From: Beroe forskalii
Taxonomy: Eukaryota > Ctenophora > Nuda > Beroida > Beroidae
Length of the DNA: 64,000 nucleotides
Direction: 5' to 3'
Assembly (NCBI GenBank): GCA_011033025.1
Contig: WFMF01000145.1
Span: forward strand, 62,001-126,000
Every line of letters begins with the position of its first letter. Position 1 is the first letter of the stretch. The notes beneath the pieces are model-generated. The model ran no database searches. It was not told the DNA's origin and was given only the letters and a program-made list of their open reading frames with translations. A program made the position numbers and the translations under genes. Shown piece after piece: positions 61,701 through 64,000 of the stretch.

Positions 61701-63984
61701 TTCTTCTATGATAAAATAGAGGTAAATAAATATAATTGATCAGATGGGAATGGGCAATGCTAAGTGTCGGGTTTCCGTGTCTTTTGTCGCTATTTTACAA
61801 TTAATTTAACTGAAGGCTCGCTTGTTCAAAATTGTACATTGTTGAGTTATCGCTTTATCAGTTTATCGGACATAATTTCTTAATTTTACCCCTCTTGTTC
61901 AGCCCGTGAGAGCAGAACTAATACAGTCTCTGTGGCAAACCCTACAGAACCCCAGTGAGAACGATAACAACGCTAAAACGGCTTTTAGAGTCCTTGGTAA
62001 GTGGCTTATGTTTGTCAAGGATTGGAATGATGAAAAAGCGTAATAGTCAATTATTCAATTCACTGAAAGATTGAAAATGCGCTGTTAACATATCACATTC
62101 ATTAACGTAAGTATGCAATTCCCACTATCTCAGGAAAGTGTGGTGCCCGTAACAGGAAGACGCTACAAGACCCCCCGAAACTGGACTTCGTAAACCCTGA
62201 CTCCACTCCTGCTAGTGTTTTGATATGGTTCCCTGCATCGGGAGCCCCAGTCAGACTACCCATTCAGAAGGTGTGATCTTAGGAGAGATCTAGGGGTGCC
62301 GTGTGTTTCATTAGCAAGATATTGTCATTATATGACTCATCCTTTGTGCTATTTAATGCGTGATCCACAAGTTATTATAGTACTTTTATAATCAATGATC
62401 TCATACTCAATTGAATCTCTGTATTTGTTCATTTGGTATTTATAGTGCCTAAAATCTAAAGATTGTTGTTCTTGCTTTGGTGTTTCCACAACCCTAAACT
62501 CCCCGTCTTCAGGTGTTGGATCACGCACTGCACATCCTGAAATCCCCCAACAAGGATATCTTCTACATGCAGCACAGTCTGCACGTGTGTCAGAGCTACA
62601 TCATATCCATGATATCACTCAGTGATACCACGCTCCAGATACAGAAGTTACTCGCTACAATCAGCCGCAAACAGGTGAACACCAGCAAACATATCATCTC
62701 TTGGCAACTTTACTATCATTTCTAGACTAGGTAAATAATTTGGTTCTAGTGGATTCTCGATCAATGCAAGGTCGATTTCCGGTTTTTGTTATTTCAGATA
62801 GAGGTCATAACAGCATCAGAAAAATTTTGTTCCTAGCAAAAGTAATGATTTTTTCGAAATTAATACTGATGATATACCCTAAATTCAGGCACAGACGCCC
62901 TTGTCTCAAGTCTCCTCTAAGAACAGTTTCGTGTGTCCTGATGAGCCCACAAGGACCGCCTTCAAAACCGCTCTCACCGGGTAAGACACGTTATTAAATG
63001 TAAATGGAAACTGAAGCAGTTGTTTAGTTTTATGAGTTTCTCTGTGAAAAGATAACAATTAACAGCGCTAATAGTTTATATCGTTTGACGTCCTACTAGC
63101 CTCTTTTTCGTTCTTCAAAGCTTGCTGAACCAATTTTCCCCTACATACTTATGTGTCCCGTTTTCAGGTTGTTTGTTGCTACAGCAACCAAGCAACTGCG
63201 TCCGGATACGGATCGCTTCATGATGAGTGTTGTCCGTCACTTCTCTCTGCTCACGGTGGTCCAGCAATCTGGTGTCTTCCCCGCCAAGAAGAAGGTGGGG
63301 AACGTCGTCTATCTCCTGTCGTTGTCTCAATCAGCCGATGAAAACAATCACATGACTTTCAAAGGCCCAAAAAGTTCTATTAAGCTTATCATGCTAAGGC
63401 GTAAGATCTTGATTGGAATTGTTAAAGTTGGATTGTATTGGTATAATATCACATGACTACTACAACCATCTCCTTTCCCAGAACACCAACTCGCTAGACG
63501 TGCACGTGCTGGTTGATGTGATAGCTGAGTGTATGGGGTCGGAACAGGGGGAACTGGCAAACATCGGGGAGAGTGCTATTCGACTGGTTACTGAAACCTG
63601 CAAATACATACTCGGTATAAGTTGCAAAATATCATGATAATATATTGGTCAATATATTGAGTCAAATCTGTCATTCGAACATTTTGATTAAATATCTACT
63701 TAGTGGTTTTAGCTGGATTTTACGACTACAATCAAGAAATTAACGTTATCTATTAGAGGTATTCTACAATAGCATCCTTTTTCCAGGTTCCGCTGAACGA
63801 GCCTTCCAGATTCCCTTCTTTGACGTGTTGGTTGACAAGCTGTGTGGACTGTGTTACGAGAGGGCGTGGTATTGCAAGGCGGGGGGTGTCACTGCCATCG
63901 AGTGGTTGATCAGCAATGCTCCCCTGCTGTGGACCATCAGGAACCAGCAGCTCTTCATCAACGCTACTGTCTACATCATGATAG
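13930..63984 (+). CDS. TRRAP: TRRAP/Tra1 N-terminal third, 26 exons, runs off the window
   Basis: TRRAP is the giant HEAT/TPR scaffold and pseudokinase (PIKK family) that docks activators in SAGA-type and TIP60/NuA4 histone acetyltransferase complexes. Twenty-six exons join with no phase conflict, giving 3,535 coding bases (about 1,178 residues) that align in order with the N-terminal part of animal TRRAP (total ~3,800). Recognisable blocks include RKLVLEIIHRLPRN, WCPAEAPHLRRE, LAYSTLADLIHQ, VCGVKTITW, HKQHMKDIFIELCLTVPVRL, MDPLVSALNGS and QGLRTLELCIDNLQPNF. The start ATG at 13930 follows no in-frame upstream coding sequence. The pseudokinase and FAT domains lie beyond the window. Introns 9, 12 and 15 (17.4, 17.5 and 6.2 kb) contain nested genes or repeats; all others are small. 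Exons are listed in the four block entries. Confidence 0.95.
17175..17580. mobile_element. MITE-like element, TA-flanked, about 406 bp
   Basis: The left end CCTTAGGAGGTCTATTTATG at 17175 and its perfect reverse complement ending at 17580 bound the segment, with a TA dinucleotide on each outer side. The similarity between arms continues imperfectly inward for about 15 more bases. There is no coding capacity. A TA target duplication and short terminal inverted repeats fit a non-autonomous Tc1/mariner-type or similar element in TRRAP intron 9. Confidence 0.65.
18604..18681. repeat. Double palindrome (foldback) in the flank of receptor copy 1
   Basis: A 36-bp perfect palindrome at 18646-18681 (centre TCTGATCGATCAGA) abuts an imperfect one at 18604-18645 (GGGTTTTC ... 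GAAAACCC around GCATCATATTATGATGC). The homologous flank of copy 2 (about 23028-23070) has only one arm. Confidence 0.8.
19020..19107 (+). repeat. 22-bp repeat, four units, upstream of receptor copy 1
   Basis: Four units of a 22-bp motif containing GCGTAAATTCGTCATRAAAC. Homologous four-unit blocks lie at about 23399-23482 and 30328-30412 in front of the other two receptor copies. They are part of the duplicated segment rather than independent arrays. Confidence 0.75.
19867..19943 (+). promoter_or_regulatory. Possible receptor promoter region with CRE-like site
   Basis: About 75 bp upstream of the receptor start, CTTTATAATCC is followed by TTACGTCAG, an ATF/CREB-like octamer. The same arrangement is present before all three copies (about 25270 and 31176 for copies 2 and 3). 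TATA-like placement and function are inferred only from sequence and conservation among the duplicates. Confidence 0.28.
19944..22329 (+). CDS. LDLa/7TM rhodopsin-family receptor, copy 1, frameshifted before TM7
   Basis: An intronless reading frame from ATG 19944 encodes signal peptide, cysteine-rich ectodomain with LDL-receptor A modules and six membrane helices, then stops at 22157 because a run of T at 22150-22155 has six bases where copies 2 and 3 have five. The missing TM7 and tail continue in the next frame to 22329, ending EIIEMKDLKQ as in copy 3. Otherwise it is collinear with copy 3, with many substitutions in the ectodomain and few in the helices. Whether the extra T is real (a young pseudogene or receptor truncated after TM6) or a homopolymer consensus error cannot be told from one sequence. 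Confidence 0.82.
23892..24907. mobile_element. 1.0-kb insertion with 5-bp target duplication upstream of receptor copy 2
   Basis: Copy 1 has an uninterrupted GATGTTACATTTTCATCG. In copy 2 the same site is split, with ACATT on both sides (23887-23891 and 24908-24912) of about 1,016 bp whose ends read GTTGTTATT and CAACAACAACA, a weak inverted terminal repeat. No transposase frame is visible. Near its right part (24690-24770) it contains the motif pair TTTGCGAACGAGGTG ... CGGGCCTGCTAGT, which also occurs repeatedly elsewhere in the receptor array. Confidence 0.6.
25347..27766 (+). pseudogene. LDLa/7TM receptor copy 2, disrupted
   Basis: The start and first 345 codons (25347-26384) match copies 1 and 3 well, ending at ICDGHID. 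From about 26376 to 26790 the sequence carries many small insertions and deletions relative to the other copies, and at 26876-26878 a TAC codon (LYTL in TM3) has become TAA. The 3' part from 26912 to the stop at 27766 is open and almost identical to copy 1, but with the five-T run intact. The nonsense change together with the frameshifts makes a functional receptor very unlikely. The close packing of indels between well-preserved flanks could partly reflect poor local consensus. Confidence 0.85.
28339..30085. repeat. Spacer with two degenerate tandem arrays (about 160 bp and 82 bp)
   Basis: After the duplicated segment breaks off at about 28339 comes unrelated DNA with CG-rich patches (CTACGCTCGCTGGT twice, near 28882 and 28952). 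From about 29030 to 29730 a unit of roughly 150-165 bp repeats about four and a half times, marked by GTTGAAACACAAG and TTTCCTCTGGTAG. From about 29737 to 30085 a unit of about 82 bp repeats four times, marked by TTTTTCGCCTGCGGCG and CAAATTATACAT. No gene is supported here; receptor-array homology resumes near 30080. Confidence 0.75.
31253..33628 (+). CDS. LDLa/7TM rhodopsin-family receptor, copy 3, intact
   Basis: A single 791-codon frame without introns. Residues 1-17 form a signal peptide. The ectodomain (to ~400) is cysteine-rich, with an LDL-receptor A module at ~167-197 (CISIKNVCDGKHDCKDGSDE) and two looser ones at ~327-354 and ~359-390. Seven membrane helices follow at about 403-428, 443-472, 486-518, 529-555, 642-668, 695-722 and 731-755. 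TM3 ends VVRS rather than DRY; TM6 has CWFPF; TM7 has VIPINSLLNPLYH, an NPxxY-like motif. Extracellular loop 2 is long (~85 residues). The helices and LDLa modules recall relaxin-receptor/GRL101-type receptors (LGR-related class A), but leucine-rich repeats are absent. The ligand is unknown. The gene lies on the same strand inside TRRAP intron 9, and the lack of introns suggests a retroposed founder. Confidence 0.9.
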   Translation: MRVSATLVFIFAIGVRTSEKEIIKIGDGIIFLSLGDTPLITSWRYSIDQNCIVLATDRLRVVDHWDAFIDRNTVVLESKGTLISAINSSSVCEFNMDYLYLMELFSQNSYSSMMQRLVDYNWYCEPQNPRISNDNRAAYCDGYSHCLTDECNCQSTGNNNESNSVFFCLDKSGCISIKNVCDGKHDCKDGSDECICEGYIQLNCSVLGYKSHCISLDKFCWKLFEKSWRQRLLLKCTSKRNLLDKCKGFRSWGLKRKTNPIDTCFLENPWLIVKGVTGASHNGKFGGIVSFCKSNCSKYYDGKNWRFYCNMLLPYIPSGMMGHSIFCSGEYHYVNIICDGHIDCENEKLDEMNCPDRFYCAGNSTEWVSPEKVCDNVKDCSTGLDECTKCNMGYMSSSELLINSKVVLVLTLISCISIILLNGIQGYTCLVTPSATHIGGINRLITLQVYLFDMLMGVYQALLIIATLVIMLKGDNCEFDRDWRASNYCILLGILYTLSSYGSLLSIVHLSVVRSITLLSNNTIHIRRRVILRISVALLCLNVLNSIFPVIPLPFVQDIFRTEIYLTHPRKNPSFKGNPINFTTLEGAYERVYGRRESNKNTILRDFRTTTSDNEVWHTTDISYYGTSALCLHNVFKSQVSFYLYKIIYLVVIVLLLLLMSAAYTAIIAKNKRSKKSLRDKNGERHNHRNDYSISLTTKLLWMVGTQLLCWFPFIGAVIYYMCKGDDSPPNIVFEVIFFFVIPINSLLNPLYHSKLYCVVVKATRALFACCKSKKAEDENPEIIEMKDLKQ
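34090..35141 (+). CDS. TRRAP: TRRAP exons 10-12
   Basis: Exons 34090-34287, 34572-34682 and 35039-35141. They encode VREKLSLKQLAGIVYLFSKN, the MACKILINIVDFINKKSE helix and ELMMRMLEV, then FVQKFQTIAKHVLPQLFARC, then a variable linker ending DCRILVKTL. In vertebrates this linker is a long proline-rich insertion; here it is a short alanine/serine/lysine segment. The three exons form an island between the two gene-bearing giant introns. Confidence 0.93.
34729..34783. repeat. Hairpin with CCAATCAGC arms in TRRAP intron 11
   Basis: Sixteen-base arms, CATTGACCAATCAGCA and its exact complement, enclose a shorter inner pair GAGTT/AACTC. A related but weaker arrangement occurs at about 6870-6920. It may be a short foldback repeat family; the function is unknown. 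Confidence 0.7.
35142..35589 (+). other. Start of TRRAP intron 12, no gene seen
   Basis: AT-rich intron sequence between the TRRAP exon 12 donor and the stop codon of the first minus-strand secreted-protein gene. It must include the 3' untranslated region of that gene. Nothing else is recognised. Confidence 0.5.
35590..37400 (-). CDS. Secreted cysteine-bearing protein, array copy 1
   Basis: Four minus-strand exons in matched phase: 37400-37364, 36662-36479, 36248-36106 and 35936-35590 (TAA), 711 bases, 236 residues. Exon 1 encodes a signal peptide (MATTLVLFVAFL) joined to AAQFPCYD. The predicted mature protein starts near FPCYDQEVGW and has ten cysteines: six in the N-terminal half (exons 2-3, e.g. 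EMCKTDDLCDGFRCYEH and IGACDLASADG) and four in a C-terminal half rich in alternating beta-type sequence ending EHNGETITSDPISVTVE. An immunoglobulin-like beta sandwich for the C-terminal half is an inference. I recognise no family. An alternative acceptor 9 bases upstream of exon 2 (36671) would add three residues. The gene lies antisense within TRRAP intron 12. A strong donor at 37530 suggests an untranslated first exon. Confidence 0.82.
36663..37211. repeat. 29-bp minisatellite filling intron 1 of copy 1
   Basis: About nineteen near-perfect units of 29 bp, on the plus strand CTCCCAAACCTGGGGTTAGG followed by TGGTGAGGG. The array begins directly at the exon-2 acceptor, and on the minus strand every unit contains ACCCCAG followed by GTTTGGGAG, that is, further acceptor-like sites. 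The core AACC/GGTT is self-complementary, and GGGTTAGG resembles the animal telomere motif. Confidence 0.92.
37787..39613 (-). CDS. Secreted cysteine-bearing protein, array copy 2
   Basis: Exons 39613-39577, 38869-38686, 38445-38303 and 38133-37787 have exactly the same lengths (37, 184, 143, 347) and junctions as copy 1, giving a 236-residue product. The C-terminal 70 residues are identical to copy 1; one visible change is CHAG to CYAG in exon 4. Signal peptide and ten cysteines are retained. The stop codon lies about 390 bp upstream of the copy-1 start codon, so the short spacer must contain the 3' end of this gene and the leader of copy 1. Confidence 0.82.
38870..39421. repeat. 29-bp minisatellite in intron 1 of copy 2
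   Basis: Roughly nineteen units of the same 29-bp motif, with a few variant units near the exon-2 end (an insertion around 38920 and GAAGG variants near 38990) and one partly deleted unit near 39310. Confidence 0.9.
40015..41778 (-). CDS. Secreted cysteine-bearing protein, array copy 3
   Basis: Exons 41778-41742, 41094-40911, 40673-40531 and 40361-40015, again 37, 184, 143 and 347 bases, with a 236-residue frame intact. Exon 2 is preceded here by a clear CAG acceptor (TTTGGCAG, since the plus strand reads CTGCC at 41095), which supports the exon-2 boundary chosen for the other copies. The protein is nearly identical to copies 1 and 2. Confidence 0.82.
41095..41616. repeat. 29-bp minisatellite in intron 1 of copy 3
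   Basis: About eighteen units, less regular than in copies 1 and 2: several units have one- to four-base gains or losses (near 41130, 41380, 41450 and 41570-41616). Confidence 0.88.
42178..44286 (-). pseudogene. Secreted-protein gene, array copy 4, broken
   Basis: Exon 1 (44286-44250) and exon 3 (42835-42693) keep their normal length. Exon 4 (42523-42178) is 346 instead of 347 bases, from loss of one C near 42280 (ACTCGATCC where other copies have ACTCCGATCC), which shifts the frame. The exon-2 region (about 43034-43203) has lost and gained bases at several points, including the segment around 43110 where about a dozen bases are missing, and its acceptor side differs. Its minisatellite is also the most irregular. 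It is either a dying gene copy or a stretch of poor consensus; the surrounding duplicated DNA is still highly similar to the other copies. Confidence 0.75.
43221..44097. repeat. 29-bp minisatellite in intron 1 of copy 4, degenerate
   Basis: About thirty units, with many single-base gains, losses and substitutions, especially at 43260-43400 and 43660-43760. Open frames translating as repeats of PNPRFGSP are by-products of the repeat. Confidence 0.88.
44414..46909. mobile_element. 2.5-kb inverted-repeat (foldback) transposon with 7-bp target duplication
   Basis: Terminal inverted repeats of about 39 bp begin CGGGGGAGATTCGGGTACTA at 44414 and end with the complement at 46909 (one mismatch noted). 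ATATAGG flanks both sides (44407-44413 and 46910-46916), while the other array copies have a single GATATAGGAACTTAC, so the empty site is known. The two halves are inverted relatives over much of their length: for example AACGGGTGATGACTAATTAT near 45210 against its complement near 46115, and AAAACCCTGTTTTC near 45345 against its complement near 45985, with the centre near 45690. No transposase is visible, so it is non-autonomous. It sits 10 bp inside the presumed 5'-untranslated intron of gene copy 4. An 8-bp reading of the target duplication is possible. Confidence 0.82.
46420..46510 (+). repeat. Degenerate TTAGGG-like tract in the foldback element
   Basis: A short run of variants such as TTAGGTTCAGGG, GGGGTTAGG and TTTAGGGTTAG lies in the right arm of the foldback element. 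It resembles interstitial telomeric repeats but is decayed and only about 90 bp long. Confidence 0.5.
47199..49252 (-). CDS. Secreted cysteine-bearing protein, array copy 5 (most upstream)
   Basis: Exons 49252-49216, 48251-48068, 47857-47715 and 47545-47199, with the standard lengths and an intact 236-residue frame. It differs by an Asp-to-Asn change in exon 2 (TDNLCDGF) and otherwise matches copies 1-3 nearly perfectly. This copy is first in transcriptional order and, unlike the others, has its own unique upstream sequence with a clear TATA box. It may keep the ancestral promoter of the array. Confidence 0.82.
48252..49062. repeat. 29-bp minisatellite in intron 1 of copy 5
   Basis: About twenty-eight units. 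A higher-order pattern is visible: a block with variant units GTGAGGTAGTGAGGA and TTAAGTAGTGAGGG occurs twice (about 48430-48520 and 48700-48780), showing duplication of several units together. Confidence 0.9.
49543..49550 (-). promoter_or_regulatory. TATA box of secreted-gene copy 5
   Basis: On the minus strand TATAAATA lies about 290 bp before the ATG. About 50 bp downstream a donor (AAGCA then GTGAGT, at 49495) and, just before the start codon, an acceptor (TTGTAG at about 49263) define a likely untranslated first exon and a leader intron of roughly 230 bp. The TATA box therefore sits at a sensible distance from a short noncoding exon. Confidence 0.5.
49560..52628. other. Rest of TRRAP intron 12, no gene supported
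   Basis: AT-rich sequence with scattered short open frames that lack coding composition. A pyrimidine/purine patch near 50530-50600 (CCCCTTCCCCCTCC) is the only compositional oddity noted. I see no RNA gene or element here. Confidence 0.4.
52629..53691 (+). CDS. TRRAP: TRRAP exons 13-15
   Basis: Exons 52629-52777, 53040-53155 and 53594-53691. Exon 13 opens with VCGVKTITWTVSCYK, directly continuing the VKTL end of exon 12, which proves that the 17.5-kb intron and its nested minus-strand genes lie inside TRRAP. Later peptides are FIRLLKYGLQCLNIHRIQ, IPYIRAATNSQVRSKEEKEV and TFKEVFETQMDYLINSIQE. Confidence 0.92.
53796..55796. repeat. Interspersed palindromes sharing a CATATATG core
   Basis: In TRRAP intron 15 two short palindrome types recur. 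Type A, AGTGTCATATATGACACT, is perfect at 54167-54184 and 55041-55058, and near-perfect at 54694-54717 and 55746-55763. Type B, AATAGCTGCATA plus its complement, is perfect at 55773-55796 and near-perfect at 53796-53821. At about 55223-55246 a hybrid joins a type-B left half to a type-A right half. The intervening DNA is not obviously repeated. Confidence 0.8.
55890..59350 (+). repeat. Decayed 28-bp minisatellite in TRRAP intron 15
   Basis: The best-preserved part, about 56560-57960, repeats a 28-bp unit containing CTGATCCTACCTGACCTACT and GGCGTCTC. Outward, to about 55890 and 59350, the same theme survives as CTGGTGACTCTTGCCTGACC-type variants. An internal segment (57114-57240) is inverted. 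No coding capacity. Confidence 0.85.
57087..57135. repeat. Palindromic junction inside the 28-bp array
   Basis: A 49-bp near-perfect palindrome centred on CCTCCTAAATTAGGAGG joins a forward unit (GATCCTACCT) to an inverted one (AGGTAGGATC), marking where the orientation of the array flips. Confidence 0.8.
59636..59755. repeat. A/C-rich versus T/G-rich hairpin upstream of TRRAP exon 16
   Basis: Repeated CCAAAAAAA blocks ending CCAAGCCC (to about 59694) are complementary to GGGCTTGG followed by GGTTTTTTTT blocks (59716-59755), with a loop of about 20 bases. The arms are low-complexity, so the exact pairing register is free. It lies about 175 bp before the exon-16 acceptor. Confidence 0.8.
59931..63984 (+). 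CDS. TRRAP: TRRAP exons 16-26 (window edge)
   Basis: Exons 59931-60095, 60368-60508, 61276-61488, 61633-61721, 61903-61996, 62134-62270, 62513-62674, 62889-62980, 63168-63294, 63482-63614 and 63787-63984, the last ending in a phase-1 donor near the window edge. Peptides follow vertebrate TRRAP closely, for example LFKLLFGSVQNQ, QSMELAQTAKDPAQYFTLL, SGLHKQHMKDIFIELCLTVP, PYLPALMDPLVSALNGSD and YERAWYCKAGGVTAIEWL. Two of the internal introns carry local repeats that touch a splice site (after 60095 and before 61276). Confidence 0.94.
60047..60213 (+). repeat. 63-bp tandem duplication of the TRRAP exon 16 end and donor
   Basis: The last ~46 bases of exon 16 plus the first ~17 of the intron are repeated exactly 63 bp downstream with one substitution (GTACAG to GTTCAG), giving a second donor at 60158. 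A third, shorter copy (GACTCTTCAAACTGCAGAAC) with a donor GTATGT follows near 60213. Reading through the first donor meets TAG at once, so only the first donor gives a functional TRRAP. Confidence 0.85.
60600..61262 (+). repeat. 16-bp minisatellite running up to the TRRAP exon 18 acceptor
   Basis: Dozens of units of CTACTCTGACACCTGT or CTACTCTGACACCAGT fill intron 17. The array ends in the polypyrimidine tract of the exon-18 acceptor (CACTCCTCCCCTCTCCAG, ending at 61275). A similar tract, CACTCCTCTCCTCACCAG, occurs inside the array near 61105-61122. Confidence 0.88.
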
Positions 63985-64000
63985 GTGAGTGAGGGGTTGA

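Overview
This window is animal nuclear DNA. It has many short exons with canonical GT-AG junctions, AT-rich introns, the N-terminal third of the chromatin-complex scaffold TRRAP, a CDIN1-type nuclease gene, and class-A receptors with LDL-receptor A modules. The species cannot be fixed from sequence alone. Heavy nesting of genes inside introns and the lack of clear bilaterian hallmarks would fit a non-bilaterian animal such as a ctenophore, but that is only an inference.

Layout. (1) 5-120: one exon of an unidentified minus-strand gene leaving the window on the left. (2) About 2259-10823, plus strand: an 18-exon gene for an unrecognised coiled-coil, acidic-patch protein of about 860 residues, with one probable single-base frameshift. 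(3) 10824-12686: intergenic DNA with the tail of a non-LTR retrotransposon. (4) 12687-13493: an intronless CDIN1 homologue. (5) 13930-63984: TRRAP, 26 exons in perfect phase (3,535 coding bases, about 1,178 residues), running off the right edge.

Most of the window is TRRAP introns, and two of them are about 17.4 kb and packed with other genes. Intron 9 (16708-34089) holds a same-strand tandem array of three intronless LDLa/7TM receptor genes: copy 3 is intact, copy 1 has a one-base frameshift at TM7, and copy 2 is a pseudogene. Intron 12 (35142-52628) holds an opposite-strand array of five copies of a four-exon gene for a secreted, cysteine-bearing protein of 236 residues that I do not recognise; copies 1, 2, 3 and 5 look intact and copy 4 is broken. 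The first intron of every copy is largely a 29-bp minisatellite. Intron 15 (53692-59930) has no gene but carries a set of interspersed short palindromes, a long decayed 28-bp minisatellite with an orientation switch, and a homopurine/pyrimidine-like hairpin.

Mobile DNA includes a 2.5-kb inverted-repeat (foldback) element with a 7-bp target duplication between secreted-gene copies 4 and 5, a 406-bp TA-flanked MITE, and a 1.0-kb insertion with a 5-bp target duplication upstream of receptor copy 2. A recurring theme is that several minisatellites or local duplications begin at, and re-copy, a splice donor or acceptor (5311, 7801, 60095, 61276, and the secreted-gene intron-1 acceptor). No tRNA, rRNA or CRISPR array was recognised.
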